Both the position numbers and the translations under genes were made by a program. 64,000 bases of DNA from Apiotrichum sp. Y4204 (lineage: Eukaryota > Basidiomycota > Tremellomycetes > Trichosporonales > Trichosporonaceae). Each line of letters starts with the position of its first letter. Position 1 is the stretch's first letter. The notes under the pieces were generated by a model that was not told the origin of the DNA, made no database searches, and saw nothing but the letters and a program-made list of their open reading frames with translations. Location: the NCBI GenBank assembly GCA_025531455.1, contig JAMYHL010000028.1, positions 186,001 through 250,000 on the forward strand, given 5' to 3'. This document shows positions 20,837 through 33,041 of this stretch, piece by piece.

Positions 20837-22412
20837 ATGACACACAGCAGCTTGTCGTCCGAAAAGATGGATGAGAAGGTTGAGTACCAGACGGACGCGC
20901 AGGTGTCGCGCGACCTGTCGCCCCGCGACGACAAGGTCCTTCAGAAAGCCTTGCGGAAGGTGAGTAGGAGAGGAGGATGTTGTTCGGGAGGAAGCTGACA
21001 GTATGTAGGTCGACTTCCGCCTCATCCCGCCACTTGCCATCCTGTATCTCTTCTCGTACCTCGACCGTGGATCCCTGGCGAACGCGAGTATCTTTGGACT
21101 GAAGGAAGACATTGGCATCACGACGGAACAGTACAACCTCGTCGCCACCGTCTTCTTCTTCACATATGGTGGTATGGAAATTCCTGGAGGTATCATCCTG
21201 TCCTACGTCCGCCCGAACCTCTGGATTGGCTGTATCTGCGCGGCATGGGGCATCGTCATGACCCTCTCTGGTCTCATCCAAAACTTTGGTGGCGCCCTTG
21301 CTGTCCGGTAAGTTGAGCGACAGCGTGTAAATCGCCCAGAGCCCGCTTGATAAAATCTCCATCTGACACCCAGTCTCGTTCTCGGTATCACCGAGGCCTC
21401 GTTTTTCCCCTCGGCACTCGTCCTCGTCGGTAACTGGTACCCGCGCGCACAGTACCAGACCCGCATCACCGCCTTTTACGTTATCGGCGTGTTTTCCGGC
21501 GCGTTCAGCGGTCTTCTCGCATACGCGATCCACTACATGGACGGCGCGGGGGGCCTCGCTTCCTGGCGCTGGATCTTCATCCTCGAGGGCCTCGCGACCG
21601 TCGTCCTCTCAGCACTTGTGTTTATCTTCCTCCCGTCCAGCCCCGAGCGCAGCAAGTGGCTTACCGAGGGCGAGCGCGACGCCATCCTCGCGAACCGCTC
21701 CGCCGAGGGCGACGGCGGCCACGCCCACTTTGAGTGGAAGTACCTCCGCCAGGTCGCGACCGACTACAAGGTGTGGATGTGTACCTGGCTCGCTGGCTCG
21801 GTCAACATTGTGACCTTTGGCTTCAGCTACACGCTCCCCTCGATCCTCGTGCAGATGGGGTACAAGGCTGCGCACGCGCAGCTCCTCACTGTCCCAGTGT
21901 ACGTCGCCGCGTGTATCTGCACGTTCCTGGCCGGTATTTATTCCGATCGCAAGCAGCGCCGCAGCGACATGATCATCACGGGCTTTAGCATCGCGCTCAT
22001 CGGCCTTATCCTGCTGTATACCCTCCCGAAGAACAAGTCCCCCGGCGCGCGCTACTTTGCCTGCATTGTCTTGATGAGCGGCATCTACATGGGTTTCCCC
22101 GGAACACTGGCGTGGAACTCGAACAATGCCGAGACGCGCGGGAAGCGAAACATCTCGATGGCATTCCAGCTCACCCTCGCGTCGCTGGCCACTGCGGCCG
22201 GCACAAACTCGTACCTCGCCAAGGAGGCGCCACGGTATCAGACTGGGTTTGGGCTGGGCATGGCAATGTGCGCGTCGTCGATTATCGTCGCTGTCGCGCT
22301 CGTCTTCCTCCTCAAACGCGAGAACGCCGCACTCGACGCCAAGGAGCAGGAGCAGCTCGCGAACGGCGTTCCGGGGGACGAGGCTGCCTTGCGCTTCCGC
22401 TACATTCTTTAG
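20837..22412 (+). CDS. MFS transporter, anion:cation symporter family (second copy)
   Basis: Exons 20837-20959, 21009-21307 and 21374-22412 give 486 residues. The start is the ATG at 20837. Family landmarks: VDFRLIPPLAILYLFSYLDR at the first membrane segment, GITEASFFPSALVLVGNWYP around segments 4-5, WRWIFILEG, and a long loop before LRQVATDYKVWM. The C-terminal half has NNAETRGKRNISMAFQ. It shares family and layout with the transporter at 5.7 kb but the two are clearly different sequences, so they are not a recent duplication. Its position opposite the M20 hydrolase suggests import of a ureide or N-carbamoyl substrate; this is inference. Confidence 0.9.
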
Positions 22413-23905
22413 AGTTCGAAAAGGCGGCCGTTCCGGGTCCGCGGGGGTTTCAGGAGTGGAATGAGGATCATTGGGTCTTGGTCTCGTTGGAAACGTACTG
22501 GATTGTAGAGCTATAGTAGAGGGATGAAGCAGTGCATATTCCTGAGATCGCGAGAACGAGGAATGGTGTTGCATACAGTATTCCTGGGTGTAACACATCA
22601 CGAGATCAGGTCGGTATGTCGATAAGCAAGCCCGGGCCGCACTCTGGCGTTGATCGGGCCGACCAATGGCGGAATAGCGGAAATCGCGCGACAAAGTCTC
22701 GAAGTCTCTCCCGCGCGGAGAGTGCCGCTTCTTGGCAATCGACACGCAAGCAGCCACGATCTAGATCAAAGATACGCTGATGAGGATCTCGTCGGCCCAG
22801 ATCTCAGCCGCCCAGAACTGCGGTACGGTCCCCAACGCCATACGCTTGGACAGTCTTGCCTGTGAGCTTTGAGCTTGGAGCTTGGAGAGTGGGCTGCAGT
22901 TGGCCGAAACATGTTCAACAAGCGCCGGCTCGCACGCCACTGGGGATGGCACAACGTGCCTCCATCAGCCAGGCGCCAGGCACACGGCACCCCACTGGAG
23001 CACTCTGGAGTAATCGAGTGGCTGCCAAGCGAGGAGGAGAATGACGGCAGAACGATAATATACTCTGCCGAGAGCCAAGATCCAGAAGGGCAGAGGTACA
23101 GAGATCAGCTGCCGCAAATGCGGATATACACCGTTTCCCGCTTGGTGCGCCACCACTTTGGAGAGAAACGACCGTCGTGCCGTTTGCACAAGTGGCTGAA
23201 TCTCTCGGAACCTTTACCTTTTTTAGGTTTGGAATGCCGACAGTATTTAAGGATAACATCAAGGTCCGAGAGAGGGAATCGAGATCAAGCCACACGGCTT
23301 GGGTGGTCGGTGGGCATCGCGGCAACCTGGCGTCCGGGGCCCTCTGTGGAGGAGTCGAGGAGGGTGTCACCTTCCGAGGGATTGCGGGGGGTCGTTGGGG
23401 CCGTTCACCCCTCAAGCTGCTCTTCTGATAATCTCATATCTCATAATCTGCTCGCTTCTCGTAATTGCAAACTGTCGTTTATTCTTAGCGCACAGGCTCC
23501 AGATGTGGCGAGCAGGGCAACTCGGCAACCTAGAGTCCGTCATTGCGAGTCACTCTGGCCTCAGTTTCCCGACGTTATTCCGCGGCATTGCGACATTGCT
23601 AGGTTGGTAGCTAGCGCCCATGACGTTTCAGTCGATAGCGAGCATGCGAGCATTGGAGCATTGCAGGAGCGCTGGATCAAGGGCCAGGAAGCAAGGCACG
23701 GTGAGCGGTTGCATGTGGATGCATGTGACTCGGAGGGTCAGCCACTGTCTCTCGGCCTCTTGGTCTTGGATCTAGTAGTCTGGAACATGGACGCTGCTGG
23801 CGTCTGGAGCTAAAGAGCTAAAGAGCTGTTCGTCTTCGTGTGGGTACTTAAGGCGAGGGAGATGGGTTCATCGGTCCTGCAGGCCCCAACACATTACTCT
23901 CAGAC
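22413..23905. other. Intergenic region
   Basis: 3' side of the transporter and promoter side of GGT. Repeated GAGCTTGGA words near 22861-22890; otherwise no gene or element that I can support. Confidence 0.5.
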
Positions 23906-26138
23906 ATGCGTTTGCTGGCCCTCTTCACCCTCCTCCCGCTTCTCCTGGCGTCGCCCACCCCGCACAACAAGGGGCAGGACTGCCGCGAGTGCAACGGCAA
24001 CGGCAACGGCCATGGTAATGGCCATGGAAACAAGGGAAATGCTGGCGCAGAGTGCTTTGCGTACAACCCCCAGGGCTGCCCGTTCTCCGATGTCGGCAAG
24101 AACGGCGCCGTCGCAACTGTGAGTTTTGCGGTTTCTGCACTCCGCAATGAAACAATGCTGACGGACAGGAAGTTGGCCAGTGCTCTGCGGTCGGCGTCCA
24201 GATCATGAAGCAAGGCGGAAACGCCGCTGACGGTGAGTGTGACCCCAGAAGGCGAGTCTGACGAAAAGCAATGATCGCGTCCGCCCTGTGTATCGGCACG
24301 ATTTCCGGGTTCCACTCTGGTATCGGCGGCGGCGGGTTCATGGTCGTCCGCTTCAACAACCCCGACGGAACGCACGGGTACGAGCAGATTGACTTCCGCG
24401 AGACCATGCCCGCGGCGGGCAACGAGACGGTGAGTGTTCGGGTTGTGTTCGAGTTGTGCTCGAGTTGTGCTTCCCGGGGCCAGCTGACATCATAGATGTA
24501 CAAGCAATATGGCGATGACCAGACCAAGTCGACCGTCGGCGGCCTGGCCGTCGGCGTTCCCGGCGAGCTGCGCGGTGAGTGGAGAAGTTGGGAATTTTGT
24601 GGACTCGAATTCTGACATCAGGCTGGGAGATGCTGCACAAGCGCCACGGCAAGCTTCCGTGGAAGGAGCTGTTCAAGCCCGCCGCCAAGATTGCCCGCGA
24701 GGGCTTCAAGGTCAACTACGATCTGGCGGGCCATCTGGGTGAGGAGTTTATCGTCAAGGAGCCGGTGTGGGCACGCTCGTACGCGCCGGGGGGTAAGCCC
24801 GCTGTCGAGGGGGATGTGATTAAGCGGACGGATCTGGCGGACACGCTCGACCGCCTCGGCGAGCACGGCGCCGACATCTTCTACCAGGACTCGGACATTG
24901 CAGAGAACATTGTCAAGGCGGTGCAGGCTACGGGCGGAATCATGACCCTCGACGACCTCAAGGGATACAAGGCGATTCTCCGCAACACGAGCTCAATCTC
25001 CTACAGGTGAGAAACGGGAAATTCGGGGGGCTGACCAGCAGGGGGAAGCGCATCTTCTCGACTACGGCTCCTAGCTCGGGCGCCATCGTGCTCTCGACAC
25101 TCAAGATCTTTGAGGGCTTTGGCGGCGGCGCGCAGGACACCGACCCCGCAATCAACCTCACCACCCACTTTTGTAAGCACCCTCCCACACCGCCACCGTT
25201 TCTCACACCCCAGTGATGGAGGCCAACAGGTTCGCGTACGGGCAGCGCACGACGCTCGGCGACCCGGCCTTCACCGCCAACGTGAGCACGCTCGAGGCGT
25301 CGTACCTCACCGACGAGGTCGCGAGCGTCGCGCGCAACCTCATCCTCGTGAACAAGACCAACCCGCCAGCATACTACAACCCGAGCACGTACGCGCCGTC
25401 GCCGCCCGAGGGCGGCACGTCGCACCTCGCCGTCGTGGACAAGGACGGCATGGCGGTCAGCCTCACGACGACGGTCAACCTCATCTGGGGCTCGCAAGTC
25501 AGTGAGTAGCCGAGGTGTGAACAGCGCTCACGCGCCAAGTGACTGAAAACGGAATCATCCTCAACAATGAGATGGACGACTTCTCCACCCCGGGACAGAT
25601 CAACGCGTTCGGCTTCCCTGCCAACCCGATCAACTTTATCCGCCCAGGCAAGCGTCCCCAGTCGTCCATCGCGTCGTCGCTTGTCGAGGACGAGCACGGC
25701 AACCTCATCATGGCGACGGGCTCGGCTGGCGGAAGCCGCATCATCACCGCCACGATGCAGCAGCTCTACCGCCACATCGACCAGGGCCTCAACGCCACTG
25801 CCTCCACTGGCCAGTGAGTACAGCGTGGCGGGGCGAGTGTTCTTCTCCACTTTGGACCACCCATCTCTCACTTTGATAAACACGCTAACACCAGCCCGCG
25901 GTGGCACGACCAGCTCACTGGCAAGACGTGGTTCGACTTCCCGAACCCGGGCCGCCGCATCCCGCTGGAGGGGTACAACAACGGCACCGTCGAGTTCCTC
26001 GCCGCAAAGGGCTACAACATCACGTACCAGGACCCGTCCTCGTCCTCGACGTCGCACGCAATCTCGCGCCTGCCCGACGGCAGGTGGCTCGCCGCCGCCG
26101 ACCCCCGCAAGCCGGCTGGCAGGGGACAGGCATTCTAA
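23906..26138 (+). CDS. Gamma-glutamyltranspeptidase, secreted or vacuolar
   Basis: Cleaves the gamma-glutamyl bond of glutathione and related compounds; Ntn hydrolase made as a proenzyme. Nine exons: 23906-24118, 24169-24232, 24269-24429, 24496-24574, 24622-25006, 25042-25172, 25214-25501, 25540-25813 and 25895-26138, total 612 residues. A signal peptide is followed by an unusual Gly/Asn/His segment (GNGNGHGNGHGNKGN, about residues 31-46). Typical motifs: GGNAADAMIASALCIG, SGIGGGGFMVV, DFRETMPA, TAPSSGAI, then GGTSHLAVVDKDG, whose Thr is the expected autocleavage nucleophile, and GSAGGSRIITATMQQ. Several N-glycosylation sequons are present. All joints keep phase. Link to neighbouring nitrogen genes is positional only. 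Confidence 0.93.
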
Positions 26139-26900
26139 TAAACAGAAGACAAGAAGAACAGAAGTGAATAAAGAAAATAAGGGAACAGAAGTGAACAGGA
26201 AGCAAGCGCGAGAAACATGGGACCGGAGGGTACGGACGTTTTACGTAGCTAGTATTTTGAAATGCATAATGATGGGCTTGGACTTGTATTCATTTCCGTG
26301 GGGCATGGCAAAGATGCGTAACGTAAATGCGTGGATGTGTAGATGCGTATATGGTTGAGAGACTTTTGCGGATGAGAGTGGTTTTTGCCTGGTTTTCGCC
26401 CTGGCCTCGGGGATGTAGCTCGGCGTCGGCGATCTCGCATGTGCCGGCTCGAGCTGTGGCCCTGTGGCCCTGTCGTCGCCGACGCGTCCACGGCATCCTC
26501 TCCAGCTTCGGTATGGACGCAGACGCGGCCAGCACGGCACCCCCGCCAGCCGTGGACGTCGTCAGCGCCTCGGCCATGGACAATTCGGAGAGTGGGACAA
26601 GTGATACACTCGAGATTTCGGAAAATGAGAGGTGCGCAGCGAGCGCACTGGGCGTATTGCGCGTGTTGGGAAGTGTGGGCGATGCAAAACTGTTTGTGTG
26701 TTATCGGAGTGAACTTGCCGATGGGCCGAAACGCACCTGATCGGCCGATAAGCTTCGTAATCTGATAACGCTCGGGATGGGCACGCATCCAGCCCGGCAC
26801 GCATCCAGCCCGGCACGCATCCAGCCCACCACATGCCACCCTCTGATGCCACTATTTGATCTCTTGGTCGCAGACCAGTGTTGAAAGAGTACTTAACACC
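26139..26900. other. Intergenic region
   Basis: 3' side of GGT and promoter of the AIF-like gene. Contains the 16-bp tandem repeat at 26780-26827 and a GATAAG at about 26746. Confidence 0.5.
26780..26827 (+). repeat. 16-bp tandem repeat, three exact copies
   Basis: GGCACGCATCCAGCCC three times head to tail, about 75 bp upstream of the next start codon. Confidence 0.92.
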
Positions 26901-28726
26901 ATGAACCCCGGGAAACAGACAGACAGAGACACAATGAGCGCGACAAACACAGAGACAGCAGCGACGATGGGCGCACCCTGGAAGAACATCGTCGTTATTG
27001 GCGGTACGTCCCAGCCAGCCATTACTCCTCTGACCACACCCAGCTTCCTTCGCGGGCCATACGCTCGCAAACGAGCTTGGCCCCAAGCTCCCAAAGGCAT
27101 ACCGCATTCTCCTGGTTGAACGCACACCATTTGCGGTCCATCTCCCGGCTCTCGTCCGCGCGGTAATTGTTCCCAGTACGTCGCGCTTTGAGCTTGGATC
27201 GACCTCCAGGAATGTCTAGAGGCTGACTCCAGACTCGCATAGAACCAACCTTACCGCCCCGCTAGCCCAAAACACCGTTTTCCCCGCGGACTCGCGCCAC
27301 CGCCTCCTGTGTCCCGTATCCGTTGTCGAGCTGCGCGAGCAGAGCGTGGTGCTTGATACTGGGTTTGAGGGGTCCACCGAGGTGCCGTTTGCGGTGAGTG
27401 CTCTCAGTGGGGGGCTTCGTGTGGATCCCAGTCGCAGGACGTCGAGGCGGCTTCGACATAAGTTCCTGACTGCGTTTCGGCCCAAGCGCCCGAGGAATGC
27501 CCGCCTCGCATACCTTGCATTCCTCTGCGCAGACAAGCGGCCCGCGCCATGCGGAACGGCCTTTAACATCCTTCTCCTGCGGGTCTCGCGATCGTTTTGC
27601 CCGCGCGTCGGCACGCGTACCCCAGCCTTACTGACGCCAGCGCTGCATCCTCGCCACGGGTTCGGAGCAGGCGCCGCCGATGCGTCCCGCTCCTGGCACG
27701 ACGCTGGGGGCATACCACGCCCTGCTTGGGGGTATCCAATCCGACGTCGCTGCCGCAAAGAGCATTCTCGTCGTTGGCGGCGGTGCTGCCGGCGTCGAGA
27801 TTGCTGGTGTGAGTAGGGGAACATTATTGTGCTGATAAAATAGGAGATCACACACCACTACCCCGATAAACAAGTTACTCTCGTGCACTCCCGGGCGCGG
27901 CTCCTCGTCACGGGGAACAGTGAGGCCTCAAAGGACGCACAGGGGTACAGCTACAGGCCGCCGCCTGCGTCTCTGTCGGAGACGCTACAGGCGCAGCTTG
28001 AGGGGCGGGGTGCGCGCGTCATCCTCTCTGACCGGCTCGTGTTTCCCAGCACACCAGCGGGCGCCGCTGCGTCAACAGCGCGTAGGGACACAGCCGAATC
28101 GGAGACAGAACATGTACAGGTACGTTTGGCGTTTCACTTTGCACAAGAAAGGATATCAAAGATCAAGATCAAGCTCACGCTAGCCCACATGGACCGGCAA
28201 CATCGGTCCCCTGGGACGCCTGCACTCTGTTCCGCTGCAATCTGGGAAAACGGTTACGGCCGACTACATTCTGCTCGCGGTGGGGAACACGCCCGCGTCA
28301 TCGCTTGTGGCCGCCAGCGCACGCACGAACACGGGCCACGTCGCAGTCACCTCCGAGTTCCGCGTGCCTGGGATGGCGGGGTACTATGCTCTCGGGGACG
28401 TGTGCAATACGGGCGGACGCAAGGCGGCCTCGCAGGCGAATGACGAGGCGATTGCGCTTGCGCGTATTCTTGCGGGGCATATCGCGGACACGGAGGCGGG
28501 GAGGGAGGAGACGCCGCGCCCCCGCAAGCCGACGACCATGGGCGGCATCCTCGTTCCCCTCGGCGACGACGGGGCCGGCGCAGGCTTCTACGACCTCGCG
28601 TGGGCGGGCGTCTGGGCCGCCCCGCAGTGGATGGTCCGCTGGTTTGCGAGGTGTTACTTTGCAGACCGGGTGTTTTTCCCGCGCTTCCGTGGCCCGACCC
28701 GCGTCACGGGAAACGAGACGGAGTAG
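26901..28726 (+). CDS. AIF/FSP1-like FAD-dependent NAD(P)H oxidoreductase
   Basis: Pyridine nucleotide-disulphide type flavoprotein related to AIFM2/FSP1 and yeast Aif1. Exons 26901-27003, 27044-27175, 27233-27393, 27641-27808, 27844-28119 and 28184-28726 give 460 residues. FAD-binding Rossmann motif NIVVIGGSFAGHTLANEL is at the N terminus, ATGSE closes the first nucleotide fold, and the NAD(P)H fold has ILVVGGGAAGVEIAGE. The second FAD contact is YYALGDVCN. No clear mitochondrial signal; an internal ATG at 26934 in the same frame is an alternative start. Intron 3 is long (247 nt) for this locus, so a small missed exon there is possible. Likely role: quinone reduction or redox signalling. Confidence 0.85.
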
Positions 28727-29511
28727 GTGAACAGGCTGTGCAGTGGTATGTGGTGTAGATGCATAGACGCATTCTCCGTGGAACGAGCCGAGAATAGCGG
28801 GTGACAACTGACATTGCTGCAGAGCTTGAGATCTTTAGAGTGTACTGATCGATGACTGCATCCCGGGGGCCGCTGAGGCGATCGCGGAATGCGGCAAGAC
28901 GGGACAAGCCCAGTTCTGGGCCCCCGCACCACCACCACAAACACGCCGCGATACCCCGAAACCCGACAATCAGCCGGAGGCCGGAGGTCAGCTGGACATT
29001 TTGTCGTCGACGGCGACGCGCGACGACGACACAAGACACTCAAGACAACCCATCCCCGAGCATCTAACCTGGACTGCACTGGCACTCGAGCTGCAATGCC
29101 GCATAGAAGCTGCGGGGCTCCCCCTCAGCAGCTCTTTGCCTCGCATCTCGCTCTCATCTCGGACCGGGGCTTTGCTAGGCCCCGTGTTGCCCCATCTCAC
29201 ATTCGTGGCGCGTGGCGTTGCGTTTGCTGATGCCAGCATGCTAACCTCTTGTTTCTGTCCGGGTGTTGTTGTTTCCCGGGCAGCACGTTGGATTCATACG
29301 ATATACCAGCCGATGATAACAGGTATTTGGCTCTTATCCTCTTTGTGATCGTGATGCACACTGCTGCTCGAGCCAATGCCACGCTATGCATTCCTAAAGC
29401 AACACCACATCCCACACCCTGCGCACCAGCCACACAAATGTTATATATATAGCCTTCATTGCCCTCTCTTTGTCACTTGCCAGACTACCAGCATCACACG
29501 CTTCCCACACC
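28727..29511. promoter_or_regulatory. Promoter region of the P450 gene
   Basis: No gene seen. A strong TATA-type run (TATATATATAG, 29442-29451) lies about 60 bases before the P450 start codon. Confidence 0.5.
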
Positions 29512-31588
29512 ATGGCGGTCATCGTTCCCGACCTCGTAGCCGGTCTCCACCCCGCCCTCGCGGCGCTCACCCCGATGCGCCTCCTCCTCGCGGCCCTCAT
29601 CCTCGTCCCCCTCGCCACCTGGGTCTATCTCTACCCGTACAACGCCCGCCGCATCCCGTACGCCAACCTTCCCGGCCCGCGTCCGACGAGCGGCTTCTTC
29701 GGCTCGCTCCTCGACCTCGCCAAGGCTCCCATCCAGACACGCTACCTCGCCCTCACTGAGCGCTATGGCCCGACAGTGCGTTTCCGCGGCCTCCTCGGCC
29801 GCTGGCGCATCGTCTCCACCGACACGGCCGCCATCTCCTACGTCCTCCGCCACACGGGTCTCTTTCACCGCCATCCCAGCTTCAACACCCTCATAGGCCG
29901 CATGGTGGGCCCTGGCGTTCTGGTCGTCGAGGACGAGCCACACCGCCGCCAGCGCCGCGTCCTCAACTCGGCATTCAACGGCACTAGTGTCAACAGCATG
30001 CTCCCCATGTTCTGGGAGGAGGCGTACATCCTCAAGGACAGTCTGAACGAGGTGCGTACCGCGAACCGCAAAGCGATGGCGGTGTGAATCCCAGGTGGAG
30101 CCAGACCGCGATCTGCAGGCCTCGGTCTTCGATCGTTAAGCGGCATTCCTGACCCACAGAGCCTCGGTCCCGCCGGCGAGGCGCGCATGGACATGCTCAC
30201 GGCGTACATTGCGACGGCGCTCGACGTCATCGGTCGCGCAGGCTTCAACTACCACTTCAAGTCGCACTCGGTCGAGGGCCTCAAGAACCCGCTCGCGGTC
30301 GCGTTCAACACGATGATCAACACTGCGCTCGAGAACAAGACGGTCGCCCTCGTACAGCAGGTCATGCCCGCGGCCTTGTACCTGGTAAGTTTCGGGAACG
30401 GGGTTCTTGGATGGTCGGATTCTCGGATGATAATCGGATCTTTCGAAGTGCTGCTTATTGCTGGGAGATCTAGGCACAGCGACTGACAACAGCCCACAAA
30501 GAATAAGGCTACCGTAGATGCCTCGCGCACGATGCTGGACAACATTGGCAAAGTGGGTGTCTCCTCGCAGTACAAGTGATGACCACCTGACACATTTCAG
30601 TCAATCGTGGCGGCCCGCAAGCGCGAGATTGAACGCGACCACATCAGCCTCGAGAAGAGCGACTACGAGGGACGCGACGTCATATCGCTCTGCCTCCGTG
30701 CCAACATGCTCGCCAACGAGCGCGACCGCATGACGGATGAAGAGGTGCTCGGCCAGATTGGCACCTTGGTAAGTACGGTGCAAACATAGTGGCTTCTCTT
30801 CGTCTTCACTGCTGACATACAGATGGTTGCTGGCAACGAGACATCCGCAACGGCACTCAGCTGGGCGACGTATCACTTTATCACCCGCCCCGACATTCAG
30901 GCCCGTCTCCGCGAGGAGGTGCTCTCCGTGGCCGAGGACGAGCCCAGCGCGTAAGTCGAGCCGGCCGGGAACGGCAGAGTCACGCAGTTTGACACTTGCT
31001 AATACGCGTAGCGAGGAACTGAACGCCCTTCCCTACCTTGACAAGTTTGTTCGCGAGCTGCTCCGCTTCGACCCCCCGCTCCCGCAGGTTGTCCGCACCG
31101 CTGCTGTCGACTGTGTCATTCCTCTCAGCAAGCCGGTTACAGGTCGCGACGGCAAGACGATCACCGAGCTGCACGTGAACAAGGGCACTGATATTGTCAT
31201 CCGTGAGTACATCCTTTTACACGCTCCACTGACATCAGCAATCAACAATCTCAACCGCATGACGGAGATCTGGGGTCCTGACGCGAACGAGTTCAACCCC
31301 GACCGCTTTGACGACCCCGCGTACCCCAAGACTGCTGTGCCAGGCGTATGGGGTAACCTCCTGTCCTTTATCGGCGGCCCGCACCACTGCCTCGGCTTCC
31401 GCTTTGCCTTGCTCGAGATCAAGGCGGTCCTCTTTGTCGTCATGCGCAACTTTGCGTTTGAGGCGTTGCCGGTCGTTAAGATTGAACGCGTCGCGCCGGG
31501 TATTGTTCAGCGCCCTATCGTCGTCGGCGAGGAGAGCAAGGGCATCCAGCTGCCCGTGATGGTCCGCCGCCTCGACCGGGAGGAATGA
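29512..31588 (+). CDS. Cytochrome P450 monooxygenase
   Basis: Exons 29512-30051, 30160-30384, 30493-30552, 30601-30768, 30823-30950, 31012-31202 and 31239-31588 give 553 residues. An N-terminal membrane anchor (LLLAALILVPLATWVYL) places it in the ER, followed by the proline hinge LPGPRPT. Motifs in order: the I-helix MVAGNETSATALSW (oxygen-activation threonine), KFVRELLRFDPP (ExxR), NPDRFDDP, and the haem loop FIGGPHHCLGFR with Cys about 488 as thiolate ligand. Substrate not deducible; similar fungal P450s serve in fatty acid, alkane or xenobiotic oxidation. The start is the ATG just after a TATA run. Confidence 0.92.
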
Positions 31589-31866
31589 GAGATTGGGGAA
31601 TGCAAGGAGGGAGGTCATCAGTCGAGACTATTGAGAAGTCGGCATGACCGGCTATCAAGCCCAGTGGACACAATCAGAAGCAGGAAGAATAAATGTACAT
31701 TTTCGGATGAATGCCATCATCTATGGGATGACCTAAGTGTTCTGGGTCGGGCACTCTGGACCCCGACGTGATACCAGTGCGTGTCCATTACCGCTCCCTG
31801 TATTATAACTTGTATGGTGTCCGTAGTACCGTGTAACCACAAGTCATACTAGATTCACTCAGTGTC

Positions 31867-33041
31867 CTACACCTCCTCGCGGCGCTCCTGCTGGCGCTCC
31901 TGCTGGCGCTCCTGCTGGCGCTCATACTCCTCGACCGAGCCATAGCCACTAACAGCGCCCTCGAGCACCTCGGCCGCCCTCGCTCCTTCGCCGTGCGGCG
32001 CGCGGTCGAGGCGCTGCATGTGCCGCACCGTACGGCGATACACCACCACGCCGGTACCGATCGCGCATCCGAGAGCGACGACGATGCTGCCGAGATTGAG
32101 CCAGACCCGCGCGGGGTCCGGGGCGTCGCCGAGCGCGCGGAAGCGCGCGCCGATGAATACCGGGACGAGTGTGCGCGGGATGAATGTGCTGATGTGAGCG
32201 AGATGTGAGGAGGAGAGGAGGAGAGGGGGGGAGAAGACTCACAGGTTTGTGATAAAGTACTGCCAGAACTTGACGCCTTCCACCGCCTGTTGTCAGTTAG
32301 ACAGATGAAGACCGGCTCGAGACTTGCCGACTTACAGCAAGGAGACCGTTCCCGAATGCCCAGGGGAGGGGACACCAGCGCACCATGATCATCATGGGCA
32401 GCCCGTGTTCGCGGACTACATGCCCGAATGCCTCCCAGTGCGTGTTTTTCGCGGCGCCGTCCGCGCGGATCCACTGGAGGAAAAATGTCTGTTGTGAGTT
32501 GATTCCTTCCTGAGATTACAACGCACGCGGATAGAAAACCACGCGACGATACCGCCGAGTTGCGCGGCGATGCCGCCGACGAGGAAGCCGGGGAACATGC
32601 CCCACGCGTACCCGACGAGCATCATTGATGCCGAGAAGCCGACGAGCGGCGGGTGCGAGGCCGTCACTTTTATCAGTACAGTTTTGGGGTGAGTACGCAC
32701 TGACGGCGAGGCCGAGGATCGCCATCCCTGCGAAGCCCATGCCGCGGAGACGCGCGCCGAGCTCATTGAAAAAGTGGTTGATGCGCGCGCGGCCAAAGAC
32801 GATGAACACTACTAAGGCAGCGACATTCACCGCGAGCAGGATACTGGGGTCAGTCTAATCAGTCCTCTTCGTCCGCCTACAAGAAGATGATCTGCTGTCA
32901 GTCACACACATACCGCCGTCCCACCTTGGCTGTCCTCGAGAGTCGCGCAAAGCGCTGGCGCCACGTCCTCGCCGGTGGCGCGGGCGCTGCCTCTGGCGCT
33001 GGGGCGGTCAGTGCTGTCCTTTCTGTCGCTTCTGTTGGCAT
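31867..33041 (-). CDS. VTT-domain (TVP38/TMEM64, SNARE-associated) membrane protein with 11-nt micro-exon
   Basis: Golgi/endomembrane multi-pass protein. Exons 33041-32925, 32891-32881 (11 nt), 32843-32701, 32666-32527, 32488-32336, 32286-32243 and 32188-31867 give 309 residues. The micro-exon supplies the start of the first membrane helix (IIFFILLAVNVAALVVFIVFG). The VTT core has SHPPLVGFSASMMLVGYAWG, FPGFLVGGIAAQLGG and FSIRTFFLQW, then MIMVRWCPLPWAFGNGLLA, and a last helix GSIVVALGCAIGTGVVV. The cytosolic tail ends in three tandem ERQQ units. In yeast, Tvp38 sits in Tlg2 vesicles; members of the wider family have lipid scramblase activity. First exon is Ala/Pro-rich. Confidence 0.85.
31878..31925 (-). 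repeat. 12-bp coding repeat (ERQQ x3)
   Basis: Near-exact 12-bp units encode the tail repeats of the VTT protein, preceding a closing RREEV. Confidence 0.8.

Noticed and set aside
21609..22757. 382-residue minus-strand frame
   Set aside because: Opposite strand of the second transporter; low-complexity Arg/Ala/Gly composition and no domain, typical of GC-rich antisense frames.
22869..23813. 314-residue plus-strand frame in the gap before GGT
   Set aside because: No ATG-supported start with good context, no domain, mixed composition; codon use unlike neighbouring genes.
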